Below are positions 5,306 to 5,332 of a stretch of DNA of 5,332 nt, piece after piece. Position 1 is the first letter of the stretch. Each line of letters starts with the position of its first letter. This DNA comes from Candidatus Solincola tengchongensis. GTDB lineage: Bacteria > Actinomycetota > Geothermincolia > Geothermincolales > RBG-13-55-18. The stretch lies in assembly GCA_015711895.1 (NCBI GenBank), contig MU158616.1:1-5332 (forward strand). Reading direction: 5' to 3'. Made by a program: the position numbers and the translations under genes. Below the pieces are notes generated by a model. That model made no database searches. It was not told where the DNA came from and saw nothing but the letters and a program-made list of their open reading frames with translations.

Positions 5306-5332
5306 TGCCCTTCATTTCATTTTCGGCGAATG

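Larger units (their letters stand above)
4795..5332. other. Gene-free region with degenerate repeats, downstream of the phosphatase gene
   Basis: About 540 bases to the window edge without a convincing gene. The only sizeable open frame is on the minus strand at 4934-5128 (64 codons); it lacks a clear ribosome-binding site and family resemblance. No intrinsic terminator with a U-run follows the phosphatase stop. A small CCGGC/GCCGG pairing exists at 4821-4825 with 4837-4841. From about 4890 on, the base composition alternates between A/T-rich boxes and GC-rich spacers, unlike the uniformly GC-rich coding parts. Those boxes and a 29-base direct repeat are listed separately. The region could be a regulatory intergenic stretch, a degraded element or a structured RNA locus. 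Confidence 0.6.

Noticed and set aside
5289..5317. Promoter TTGCCA-17-TCATTT for a gene beyond the right edge
   Set aside because: The -10 matches only about half of the consensus, and TTGCCA is part of the repeated box, so the match is not specific.
4890..5332. CRISPR array
   Set aside because: Repeats are degenerate, only two copies are near-identical, and the 100-base spacers are far too long and irregular.

Overview
The window is a high-G+C bacterial chromosomal segment with three protein-coding regions, all on the + strand, and two long non-coding stretches. The left edge carries the end of a V/A-type ATPase operon: the C-terminal part of subunit B (open at the window edge), then subunit D. 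The B-D order is standard for bacterial and archaeal V/A-type ATPase clusters, with D often last. V-type ATPases occur in scattered bacterial lineages. Together with high G+C, frequent AGG (Arg) and ATA (Ile) codons, and a SpoIIE/RsbU-type phosphatase typical of Gram-positive-style stress signalling, this suggests an uncultured thermophile-related or anaerobic lineage, perhaps deep-branching Actinomycetota. That placement is a weak inference.

After subunit D there are about 500 bases without a gene. They contain a weak hairpin just past the stop codon, a perfect 6-bp inverted repeat, and a near-consensus sigma-70-type promoter (TTGACA-18-TATACT). A roughly 160-base, potentially structured leader follows, ending in a strong Shine-Dalgarno (AGGAGGAGGT). 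This promoter should make the next gene independent of the ATPase operon.

The main gene is a 935-residue cytoplasmic multi-sensor protein phosphatase. It has an RsbRD/PucR-like all-helical N-terminal region, two GAF domains, a coiled-coil linker, a PAS domain with a C-x4-C pair, and a C-terminal PP2C/SpoIIE phosphatase domain with all its metal-binding aspartates. Such proteins usually dephosphorylate a STAS-domain anti-sigma-factor antagonist in a partner-switching pathway. No STAS protein, anti-sigma kinase or sigma factor is encoded in the window, so the target lies elsewhere.

The last about 540 bases contain no convincing gene. They hold a degenerate repeat system: four A+T-rich boxes of the form CAAATAcC with paired ACCAT motifs, 120-143 bases apart and embedded in G+C-rich DNA. 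The last two boxes are each preceded by a copy of a 29-base direct repeat (27/29 identical, 132 bases apart). This is the least explained part of the window. The window shows no sign of CRISPR, insertion sequences, tRNA or rRNA, and no complete new defence or biosynthetic system.
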